A stretch of 5,930 bases of DNA from Alphaproteobacteria bacterium (GTDB taxonomy: Bacteria > Pseudomonadota > Alphaproteobacteria > Puniceispirillales > Puniceispirillaceae). Positions 1 to 5,111 of the stretch are shown here, piece by piece (position 1 is the first letter of the stretch; each line of letters opens with the position of its first letter). The stretch spans positions 1 through 5,930 of the forward strand of contig WTJO01000218.1 in the NCBI GenBank assembly GCA_011524805.1, written 5' to 3'. The translations under genes were made by a program, and so were the position numbers. Under the pieces are notes generated by a model. It ran no database searches. It was not told the origin of the DNA and worked only from the letters and a program-made list of their open reading frames with translations.

Positions 1-175
1 CTAATAATCTGATTATATGAGAAAAAATCTAGATTGTTCTGTATTTGTTCTATTTTAGAGGTAATTTTTGGCTGGCGAAAGACAGAAACAGGGAGATGCG
101 AGATGGCATTGAGAATATCAGACCAGATTGCCGCCAGAATATCTAAAACGGCAAAAAGATAGGCGCGAAATAAAA
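1..175. other. Non-coding left edge
   Basis: No convincing gene is seen on either strand. The stretch is AT-rich near the edge and holds a small palindrome (ATAATC-T-GATTAT, 4-16), the 10-bp palindrome at 26-35 and the direct repeats described for the leftward promoter. A 19-codon rightward ORF (103-162) has a fair ribosome binding site but no other support. Confidence 0.5.
12..51 (-). promoter_or_regulatory. Possible leftward promoter with paired upstream boxes
   Basis: Read on the minus strand, positions 17-12 spell TATAAT, a perfect -10 hexamer. No TTGACA-like -35 lies at the right distance. Instead two copies of AGAACAA occur at 40-34 and 51-45, an 11-bp period (about one helical turn), covering the -35 zone and the turn upstream. 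A 10-bp palindrome, AATCTAGATT (26-35), fills the spacer. This arrangement would suit an activator-dependent promoter for a gene starting beyond the left edge. The reading is inference: the target gene is not visible, and AT-rich sequence yields -10 matches by chance. Confidence 0.35.
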
Positions 176-568
176 GGGCAGACAGCCTGTAAGCCGGGTT
201 CTGTATCTTCACCTTCTGAGGGGCGAAGTGATAGCTATTCATCTATACAAGGCTGTTGCCAGCCTGCTTTAGCAACCTACCCGAACATCTGTGATGGGAT
301 CATCACTGCTGAGTAAACAGCTATGTTCCTATATGGTCTTGCTCCGGATGGGGTTTACCCTGCCAGCCCTGTCACCAAAGCTGCGGTGCGCTCTTACCGC
401 ACCTTTTCACCCTTACCTGATAGCTATCAGGCGGTTTGTTTTCTGTGGCACTTTCCCTAAGGTCGCCCTCGCTGGACGTTATCCAGCATCCTGATCCCAT
501 GGAGCCCGGACTTTCCTCTGACAAAACAGGCATGCGCCTGTCTGCCAGCAGCTATCCGGCTGTCTGCT
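176..568 (-). ncRNA. rnpB: RNase P RNA component, bacterial type A
   Basis: This is the catalytic RNA that, with the RnpA protein, removes 5' leaders from pre-tRNAs. Read on the minus strand it has the diagnostic core elements: GAGGAAAGTCCGGGCTCC (518-501), the AGGGAAAGTGCCACAGAAA block (458-440), TAGATGAATAGCTATC (245-230) and ACAGAACCCGGCTTA (204-190). The ends are set by P1, a perfect 10-bp helix between 567-558 and 187-178. The P3 tip is ACAGGC-GCAT-GCCTGT (541-526). The GGTGCG/CGCACC hairpin (403-385) and a 16-nt palindromic stem (431-416) are the expected peripheral helices. Length of about 390 nt is normal. P1 is followed by CCCTTTTATTT, which may assist termination. Exact mature ends are uncertain by a few nucleotides. 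Several apparent ORFs across it are shadows. Confidence 0.96.
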
Positions 569-573
569 AGATG

Positions 574-602
574 GTGTTGTCATATCAGGGCAGGCTTGTC
601 AA
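574..602 (-). promoter_or_regulatory. Probable rnpB promoter
   Basis: On the minus strand a perfect -35 TTGACA (602-597) is followed, after 17 nt, by CAACAC (579-574), about 6 nt upstream of the predicted rnpB 5' end (568). The -10 is a poor match (2 of 6), which is not rare when the -35 is perfect, as in stable-RNA promoters. Its placement relative to P1 is the main support. It lies between the end of uup and rnpB, so rnpB need not depend on read-through from uup. Confidence 0.5.
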
Positions 603-608
603 ATATTG

Positions 609-638
609 AGGCCAGATTTCCTTATAACATGCTGGCCT
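609..638. repeat. 30-bp dyad element, copy 1 (uup-rnpB gap)
   Basis: A perfect 7-bp inverted repeat, AGGCCAG (609-615) and CTGGCCT (632-638), is separated by 16 nt. Inside it, AT (616-617) can also pair with AT (629-630) if G631 is bulged, giving a 9-bp stem. A second copy with the same geometry lies at 3314-3343. This one sits between the uup stop codon and the rnpB -35 box. It could be an RNA hairpin at the end of the uup transcript (no good U-run follows), a protein-binding dyad centred near -56 of rnpB, or a dispersed palindromic repeat. Confidence 0.45.
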
Positions 639-672
639 TATATAGGCCGTGTCTTAATTTTTACAGCGCACA

Positions 673-2529
673 TTATTCTTCAATTGCCTCGCGCAATATT
701 TCCAGCTCCAGCCATTGCTGTTCTGCCTCATTCAGGCGCTGTTTATCTGTTGCGCAATGCTCGGCAAGTTTCTGGTAGCCATCAGGATCCTGTGCAAAAA
801 AATCCATATCTGCCAGTCTGGCTTCTGCCTGAGCAATGGCGGTGGTCAGCGCTTCAATCTCGTCAGGCAGAGTAGATAGCAGATAGGTCTGCTTATAGCT
901 TAACCTGTCTGTCCGTGGCTGTTTTTCGCGCTGTTTCGGTTTTTGCTTTTTCTTTTCTGCCTTTGCCTGAACGGTCTTTGTGCGTCGCCCCAGATAATCA
1001 GAATAGCCGCCAGCATGCGGGATAATCTGCCCCTGTTCTTCAAAGGCCAGTACGGCCGTCACTGTTCTGTCCAGGAAATCCCTGTCATGGCTGACAATCA
1101 GCACGGTGCCATCATATTCGGCAATCACTTCCTGCAACAGATCAATGGTTTCAATATCCAGATCATTTGTTGGCTCATCCAGCACCAGAAAATTATGGGG
1201 CTGGGCAAAGATATGGGCAAGCATTAGCCTGTTTTGCTCACCCCCTGACAGGGTGGCAACACGCTGTGTCATCTTGTAATCATCAAACAGAAAGTCACGC
1301 AGATAGCTGGTAACATGTTTTGGCTTGCCATCTATTTCCACCGTATCGCCGCCATCAGGGCATAATACTGTCCAGGGGCTGGCCTCCTGATTCAGCAAGG
1401 CTCTGTTCTGGTCAAAATAGGCAGGCAGCATCCCAAAACCGGCTTTTACATAGCCAGCATCAGCCTGTTCATGGCCAAGCAATACGCGGACAAGCGAAGA
1501 TTTGCCAATCCCGTTCGGCCCCACAATGCCAAGCCTGTCACTACGTTTGATAATGGCGTTAAAATGGTTGACCAGCATTCTAGTATCTGGCTGGTCTGTG
1601 CCGTTTATGGGGGATACAGACTGGGACGGGCCTGCCGGCACGGTGATAGAAAGATTGCGTGCTTCCAGCACAATTTGCCCGCCCCCTTCGGCAGGGCCGG
1701 TAGAGATTGACATTTGCCGGCCTGAAATGCCGCCCTCACGTGCCCGCAACGCCCGCATCTCGCCTAATTCTCGTAAACGTCCCTGATTGCGTTTGCGGCG
1801 TGCGCTGATGCCCTGACGTGACCAGCGTGTCTCTTCTGCGATGCGTTTATCCAGCTTTCTCAGCCGTGTTGCTTCTTCTGCCAGAATAGCCTCTGACCAG
1901 TCTTCAAACTGCTCAAAGCCGCCCTGCCTGTTGCGCACCTTACCTTGATCAATCCAGACAATCCCTGTGCCGAGCGCGCGCATAAAGGCTCTGTCATGTG
2001 AAATCAGAACAAGCGCGCCTGAACGTTCTTTCAATATCCCTTCCAGCCATTCAATGGTCGGCAAATCAAGATGGTTTGTTGGCTCGTCCAGCAGCAATAT
2101 CTGTGGTTCGGTCACCAGTGCGCGTGCCAGCGATACACGCCTGCGCTCGCCGCCTGACAGCCCGTCTGTCATGCGAGCCGGATCCATGCCCATGCGTGAT
2201 AACATTGCCTCTGCATGATACAGAAGCTGGCTATGATTACCTGCGGCCTGTTCTACGCCCTGCATGACATAGGATGCAAGGCTCATGCTTGAGCTAAAAC
2301 GCGGATTTTGCGGCAGATAGGCAACATGCGCATTGGGTGCAATCCACAGGCTGCCTTCATCTGGTTCTGCCTGGCCCGAAATAAGTTTCATCAGGGTGGA
2401 TTTGCCAGCTCCGTTCCTGCCCACAAGCGTCAGCCTGTCACCGGCATTGATAGACAGATCAACATGACGCAACAGCCACCTGTCGCCCAGATTTACGCCC
2501 ATATCGGAAATTGTCAGAAGTGGCGGCAT
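673..2529 (-). CDS. uup: ABC-F family ATPase, Uup type
   Basis: This is a soluble 618-residue protein with two ABC ATPase domains and no membrane segments. The ABC-F family acts on ribosomes; Uup is linked to ribosome handling and to precise excision of transposons. Domain 1 has Walker A GRNGAGKST (37-45), signature LSGGE (124-128), Walker B ILLLDEP (144-150) and H-loop SHD (177-179). Domain 2 has GPNGIGKSS (337-345), LSGGE (428-432), LVLDEP (448-453) and SHD (480-482). An Arg/Lys/Glu-rich linker (about 211-270) corresponds to the P-site tRNA interaction motif. A basic stretch (about 520-540) leads into a helical C-terminal coiled coil (about 543-618), which distinguishes Uup from EttA and matches its usual length of about 635 residues. 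All catalytic motifs are intact. The ATG is preceded by GAAAGG about 11 nt away, inside the end of djlA, so the two genes are probably co-transcribed and translationally coupled. Confidence 0.92.
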   Translation of the reverse strand: MPPLLTISDMGVNLGDRWLLRHVDLSINAGDRLTLVGRNGAGKSTLMKLISGQAEPDEGSLWIAPNAHVAYLPQNPRFSSSMSLASYVMQGVEQAAGNHSQLLYHAEAMLSRMGMDPARMTDGLSGGERRRVSLARALVTEPQILLLDEPTNHLDLPTIEWLEGILKERSGALVLISHDRAFMRALGTGIVWIDQGKVRNRQGGFEQFEDWSEAILAEEATRLRKLDKRIAEETRWSRQGISARRKRNQGRLRELGEMRALRAREGGISGRQMSISTGPAEGGGQIVLEARNLSITVPAGPSQSVSPINGTDQPDTRMLVNHFNAIIKRSDRLGIVGPNGIGKSSLVRVLLGHEQADAGYVKAGFGMLPAYFDQNRALLNQEASPWTVLCPDGGDTVEIDGKPKHVTSYLRDFLFDDYKMTQRVATLSGGEQNRLMLAHIFAQPHNFLVLDEPTNDLDIETIDLLQEVIAEYDGTVLIVSHDRDFLDRTVTAVLAFEEQGQIIPHAGGYSDYLGRRTKTVQAKAEKKKQKPKQREKQPRTDRLSYKQTYLLSTLPDEIEALTTAIAQAEARLADMDFFAQDPDGYQKLAEHCATDKQRLNEAEQQWLELEILREAIEE

Positions 2530-2535
2530 CAGCTA

Positions 2536-3285
2536 TCAGCCTTTCGCATTGGCAGGGCTGTCAAGCCGTCTGAGATTCAGCTTTGTCAGCGCATCATAGG
2601 CAGCGTTTATGCTGGCCAGACGGTCTGTTGCGGCGGCGATAAATTCTTCTGGCATGCCGGCGGCTATCATCTGGTCAGGATGATATTTCCGCGCCATCTC
2701 CTTATAGGCAGATTTGATTGTTTCAATTGAGGCATTTATATCCACGCCTAACACCAGATGGGGGGCTGGCTGCTGGCCTGAATATAAATTGGCCAGCCTG
2801 TTAAATTCACTGTCATCATAGCCGAAAATATGCCCCACCGCAGACAGATATTCCCATTCTGTAGCGGTGATATCCCCATCTGCCTTTGCAATTGCGAATA
2901 ATAGCTCGATCAGCTGCTCTAGCATGGCAGACCGCGCCCCGAACAGAGATACTGCCTGTTGTGCATAGGCTTCAAACCCGTCAGATGTCTGGCGAGCAAG
3001 ATCCCAGAACTGGCCAACACGTTTTACATCTTCAGGTGCAATATCTACCTTGCGGCGAAAGGCGGCAATCTCGTCCTTTGTTACAATCCCGTCTGCCCGT
3101 GCCATTTTTGCGCATAATGCGATCACCGCGACTGTAAAGGCAACTTTTCGGGACTGTTCGGGGTTCAGATGGCGTTTAATCTGGTTGCTGGCAAAGGCAG
3201 CGGCGGCTGCACCGACAAGCCCGCCAATAGGCCCGCCAAAGGCAAACCCTGCCGCACCGCCTAAAATGATTGACCAGATCGTCAT
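2536..3285 (-). CDS. djlA: DjlA-like membrane-anchored DnaJ co-chaperone
   Basis: This 249-residue protein has the three-part DjlA plan. Residues 4-32 form a glycine/alanine-rich N-terminal membrane anchor (GGAAGFAFGGPIGG). Residues about 45-165 form a TerB-like domain with two acidic repeats, ARADGIVTKDE (62-72) and AKADGDITATE (133-143), typical metal-binding motifs of that family. Residues about 175-240 form a C-terminal J domain with the HPD triad at 202-204 and DjlA-like sequence after it (MIAAGMPEEF). The HPD motif stimulates DnaK ATPase, so the predicted role is recruiting DnaK to the cytoplasmic face of the inner membrane. The start is the ATG at 3285, with AGG about 9 nt upstream. 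The stop is 6 nt before uup on the same strand, indicating an operon. The glutamine- and glycine-rich linker of E. coli DjlA is largely missing, which accounts for the slightly shorter length. Confidence 0.9.
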   Translation of the reverse strand: MTIWSIILGGAAGFAFGGPIGGLVGAAAAAFASNQIKRHLNPEQSRKVAFTVAVIALCAKMARADGIVTKDEIAAFRRKVDIAPEDVKRVGQFWDLARQTSDGFEAYAQQAVSLFGARSAMLEQLIELLFAIAKADGDITATEWEYLSAVGHIFGYDDSEFNRLANLYSGQQPAPHLVLGVDINASIETIKSAYKEMARKYHPDQMIAAGMPEEFIAAATDRLASINAAYDALTKLNLRRLDSPANAKG

Positions 3286-3313
3286 TTTTTAGCCTATTTG
3301 CCAGTATCGTGAA

Positions 3314-3343
3314 AAACCAGATTGGCTTTTGCTATGCTGGTTT
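3314..3343. repeat. 30-bp dyad element, copy 2 (djlA-tusA gap)
   Basis: The inverted repeat AAACCAG (3314-3320) and CTGGTTT (3337-3343) has a 16-nt spacer, identical in geometry to the element at 609-638. The inner bases ATT and ATG next to the arms are the same in both, and G3336 would be bulged in the same place. It overlaps the predicted tusA -35 and spacer, so a bound protein there would be expected to block tusA. It also lies 28 nt upstream of the djlA start codon and could fold in the djlA leader. Confidence 0.45.
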
Positions 3344-3350
3344 GTATATC
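3323..3350 (+). promoter_or_regulatory. Probable tusA promoter
   Basis: TTGGCT (3323-3328) and TATATC (3345-3350) are separated by 16 nt, giving an expected transcript start near 3357, about 50 nt before the tusA start codon. It is the best match in the tusA-djlA divergent region and is overlapped by the dyad at 3314-3343. No similarly clear promoter is seen in the opposite direction for djlA; TTGCGT with TATACA is present on the minus strand but the spacing is short (15 nt). Confidence 0.4.
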
Positions 3351-3405
3351 TTCATATAGAATAACGCAACTTTATCTGCGGTGTATAACCGGCAAAAAGG
3401 ATGTC

Positions 3406-3639
3406 ATGATGGATAGCCAGACACAGGATATTCTTGATTACAGGGGGCTGAAATGCCCATTGCCTGTATTAAAGGCGCGGCGTGCGCTCAAACAGGCACA
3501 AACAGGCGATATTATCACCATCTGGGCAGATGATCCTGCCTCTCCGCTTGATATGGCGCATTTCTGTTCGACCGAAGGCCATTCACTTTCAGATTCCGAA
3601 GAAGATAGCTATTTTATCTTTGAGATCACCAAAGGCTGA
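3406..3639 (+). CDS. tusA: TusA/SirA family sulfurtransferase
   Basis: A 77-residue cytoplasmic sulfur-carrier protein. The family accepts persulfide sulfur from a cysteine desulfurase on a single cysteine and passes it on, classically for 2-thiouridine in tRNA, elsewhere for molybdenum cofactor or dissimilatory sulfur chemistry. The signature is LDYRGLKCPLPVLKARRAL (10-28), containing the CPxP motif with the acceptor Cys17. It is followed by the expected ADDPAS...DM...FC segment (41-54) and a C-terminal strand ending in FEITKG. Length matches TusA (about 80). The reading frame is open back to 3322, but AAAAAGG (3394-3400) lies 5 nt before ATG 3406 and 8 nt before the adjacent ATG 3409, so the start is one of these two. 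It is monocistronic, divergent from djlA and convergent with the next gene. Without tusBCD partners nearby its exact recipient is unknown. Confidence 0.88.
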   Translation: MMDSQTQDILDYRGLKCPLPVLKARRALKQAQTGDIITIWADDPASPLDMAHFCSTEGHSLSDSEEDSYFIFEITKG

Positions 3640-3665
3640 TAATTTCTACCAGCTATCAACAGCCT
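3633..3665. terminator. Weak bidirectional hairpin between converging genes
   Basis: AGGCT (3633-3637) pairs with AGCCT (3661-3665) and GATA (3638-3641) with TATC (3654-3657), leaving a 3-nt bulge and a 12-nt loop. It overlaps the tusA stop codon and lies just beyond the stop of the opposing gene. There is no clear U-run on either side, only UUU in the leftward direction, so it is a poor intrinsic terminator; its position between convergent genes is the main argument. Confidence 0.25.
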
Positions 3666-3672
3666 GTCTATG

Positions 3673-4056
3673 TCATGGCCGGCTATTTGCTTCAAACAGG
3701 GCGTTCAGGCAATCCAGATGAAACTGCTGTCTGTCCATATCAGGCGGCATCAGCCCAATTTCGGCGCATAGCATGAAAAATCCATTTGCTGGCAGACCCT
3801 GTCGTACTTTTGAAACTGCGACAGACGCGCGAAGCGGCCGCAACGCTCGGGCATCTTCTTTGATTAGATATTCCAGATATTCTGTCAGCTTATGGATAGT
3901 GTGCGGGGCAGGTATCTGCGCCTGTCTGGCAAGGTCTGCATAGCTGATGCATCTGCGCTCACGGGCAGCATAGAACAGAATATTGTCAACATGGTTCTGC
4001 CAGCTAGTGCCAGATTCTTTCATCATCTCTGCCTGAGTGCTGTTACGATTATTCAC
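3673..4056 (-). CDS. Conserved hypothetical protein, possible helix-turn-helix
   Basis: I do not recognise a named family. The 127-residue product is soluble, with no signal peptide or membrane segment. Residues 36-60 (CISYADLARQAQIPAPHTIHKL) read like a compact helix-turn-helix in which SYADLA begins the first helix. An acidic helix (YLEYLIKEDAR), a strand-like RASVAVSKVRQGLP and GFFMLCAEIGLMPPD follow. I recall similarly patterned uncharacterised proteins in alphaproteobacteria, but cannot name one. The GTG start at 4056 is chosen because AAGGA (4068-4064) lies 7 nt upstream. ATGs at 4026 and 4023 are alternatives with a weaker AGG and would give 117 or 116 residues; the frame stays open to a GTG at 4122, which would overlap plsC. 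The chosen start is only 37 nt from the divergent plsC start, so the two would share a tight control region. Confidence 0.7.
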   Translation of the reverse strand: MNNRNSTQAEMMKESGTSWQNHVDNILFYAARERRCISYADLARQAQIPAPHTIHKLTEYLEYLIKEDARALRPLRASVAVSKVRQGLPANGFFMLCAEIGLMPPDMDRQQFHLDCLNALFEANSRP

Positions 4057-4093
4057 CTGTTCATCCTTATCATTTTGGTGTAACTCTGTGAAT

Positions 4094-4810
4094 ATGGTGA
4101 TGTTACGTTCTTTGATCTTCACATTATGTTTCTATGTTGGTTCGGTTGTGCTGGCCATATTGCTTTTGCCGCTGCTGGCAAGCAGGCAGTCTGCCAGCCT
4201 TGCAGGCCTGATATGGGGGCGGTTTTGCATATTATGCTGTGCTGTGATTGGCCTCAGGCATGAGATTGAAGGCGATATGGCAAGCTCGGAGCAGGTGATC
4301 TATGCTGTAAAACATCAATCTGCATGGGAAACGCTTGTGTTATATGATGCGCTTCGTGCGCCACTTGTGGTGCTGAAAAAAGAATTGCTGGCAATCCCTA
4401 TTGTTGGGCAATTTATGGCACGTGCCGGTGTTGTAGCAATTAACAGGGCTCAGGGCATGGCTGCGTTGCGTCAGATGAAACAGGAAGCAGAGCTAGCCCG
4501 GAAAACCGGACGTTCATTGCTCATCTTCCCGCAAGGCACGCGCGTTGCCGCAAAAACAAAGGCACCCTATCATAGCGGTATTTTTTTGATGTATCAGTCA
4601 ACAGGGCTGGCTGTTGTGCCTGTTGCGCTTAATTCGGGGATGTTCTGGGGACGGGCGGCATGGCGTAAATTCCCCGGCACCATTACCGTGCGCTTTCTGC
4701 CTCAAATTCCGCCTAATCTGGGCAAGGCAGAATTTATGGAACAGCTGGAACAGACCATAGAAACACATACAGCCCAGCTTGAAAACAAGGCTGAAACAGC
4801 CCGAACATAG
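4094..4810 (+). CDS. plsC: 1-acyl-sn-glycerol-3-phosphate acyltransferase
   Basis: PlsC transfers an acyl chain to lysophosphatidic acid to make phosphatidic acid, the second acylation of phospholipid synthesis, at the inner membrane. The 238 residues begin with a hydrophobic segment (about 5-29) and a second one (about 36-53). Motif I is HQSAWE (74-79), an HX4E version of the usual HX4D. Motif II is KKELLAIPIVGQFMARAGVVAINR (95-118 region). Motif III is FPQGTR (145-150) in place of FPEGTR. Motif IV is VVPVALNSG (174-182). HQSxWE with FPxGTR is a known proteobacterial variant, so the enzyme is expected to be active. The start is the ATG at 4094 (ATG 4100 is also possible); the ribosome binding site is weak, and the frame is open to a GTG at 4037 that would overlap the divergent gene. 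Length is normal for the family (about 240). Confidence 0.92.
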   Translation: MVMLRSLIFTLCFYVGSVVLAILLLPLLASRQSASLAGLIWGRFCILCCAVIGLRHEIEGDMASSEQVIYAVKHQSAWETLVLYDALRAPLVVLKKELLAIPIVGQFMARAGVVAINRAQGMAALRQMKQEAELARKTGRSLLIFPQGTRVAAKTKAPYHSGIFLMYQSTGLAVVPVALNSGMFWGRAAWRKFPGTITVRFLPQIPPNLGKAEFMEQLEQTIETHTAQLENKAETART

Positions 4811-4815
4811 CCTAT

Positions 4816-4835
4816 AAAAAATTGCCCCTAGGGCA
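4816..4835 (-). terminator. Leftward intrinsic terminator
   Basis: On the minus strand TGCCC-TAG-GGGCA (4835-4823) is followed by ATTTTTTA (six T, 4821-4816): a short GC-rich stem and a U-run. On the + strand the stem has no U-run, so it would not serve plsC well although it lies 12 nt past the plsC stop. The stem is only 5 bp. The nearest leftward gene end is at 5388, so if real it ends a long 3' region of the nucleosidase transcript or an unseen leftward RNA. Confidence 0.45.
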
Positions 4836-4863
4836 GGCAGGCTGATTCACGTTTTCCATGATT

Positions 4864-4892
4864 TTGTCCATCTGCTTCTATCATGCTAGGAT
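4864..4892 (+). promoter_or_regulatory. Probable promoter of the 58-codon ORF
   Basis: TTGTCC (4864-4869), a 17-nt spacer and TAGGAT (4887-4892) form a good promoter match. Transcription would start near 4899. A 6-bp inverted repeat, GGGCAG (4894-4899) and CTGCCC (4908-4913), lies at or just past the start point and could be an operator or a 5' hairpin. The next open frame begins at 4935. Confidence 0.45.
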
Positions 4893-4934
4893 AGGGCAGC
4901 TATAACCCTGCCCATGATGAAAAAGTAGCAACAA

Positions 4935-5111
4935 ATGCGCCGAAAAACCGAAAAAGATAGTCAGATACACCAGAGCGATGACAGGTTTATCTGGGGTGTA
5001 TGGATGGGCATAATGCTGATTTCTGTAATTTGTCTGCCCTTTATCGTCAGGCATTCAGAACTGGCACGCACCTTTGCCGATATGTGCCTGACAGCCCTGT
5101 CACTAAAATAG
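4935..5111 (+). CDS. Small single-pass membrane protein, 58 residues
   Basis: I do not recognise the family. The protein has a basic, polar N-terminus (MRRKTEKDSQ), then one strongly hydrophobic stretch at about 18-38 (FIWGVWMGIMLISVICLPFI) beginning after acidic residues, then a polar amphipathic tail (RHSELARTFADM). This pattern fits an inner-membrane protein with the N-terminus in the cytoplasm. It has its own promoter-like sequence 43-71 nt upstream. Ribosome binding is weak (AAAAAG about 9 nt before the ATG). A tiny in-frame ORF, ATG ATG AAA AAG TAG (4914-4928), ends 6 nt before the start and might feed ribosomes to it by re-initiation. Composition resembles its neighbours. There is no conserved context to suggest a function, and a chance ORF is not excluded. 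Confidence 0.5.
   Translation: MRRKTEKDSQIHQSDDRFIWGVWMGIMLISVICLPFIVRHSELARTFADMCLTALSLK

Noticed and set aside
103..162. A 19-codon rightward ORF (MALRISDQIAARISKTAKR) with GGGAG 7 nt upstream
   Set aside because: Too short, no promoter match, and it points into the 3' end of rnpB; the binding site alone is not enough.
128..494. Rightward ORFs of 62 and 67 codons
   Set aside because: They are antisense to the RNase P RNA gene and show no protein-like features.
1571..1590. CCAGCAT...ATCTGG inside uup, resembling the two 30-bp dyads read on the other strand
   Set aside because: Loop is shorter, the outer arms do not pair, and it lies in conserved coding sequence; CCAG/CTGG is common in this genome's codons.
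4037..4093. Upstream extension of plsC to the GTG at 4037
   Set aside because: No ribosome binding site, and the extension would overlap the divergent gene's start; the ATG at 4094 gives a typical PlsC N-terminus.
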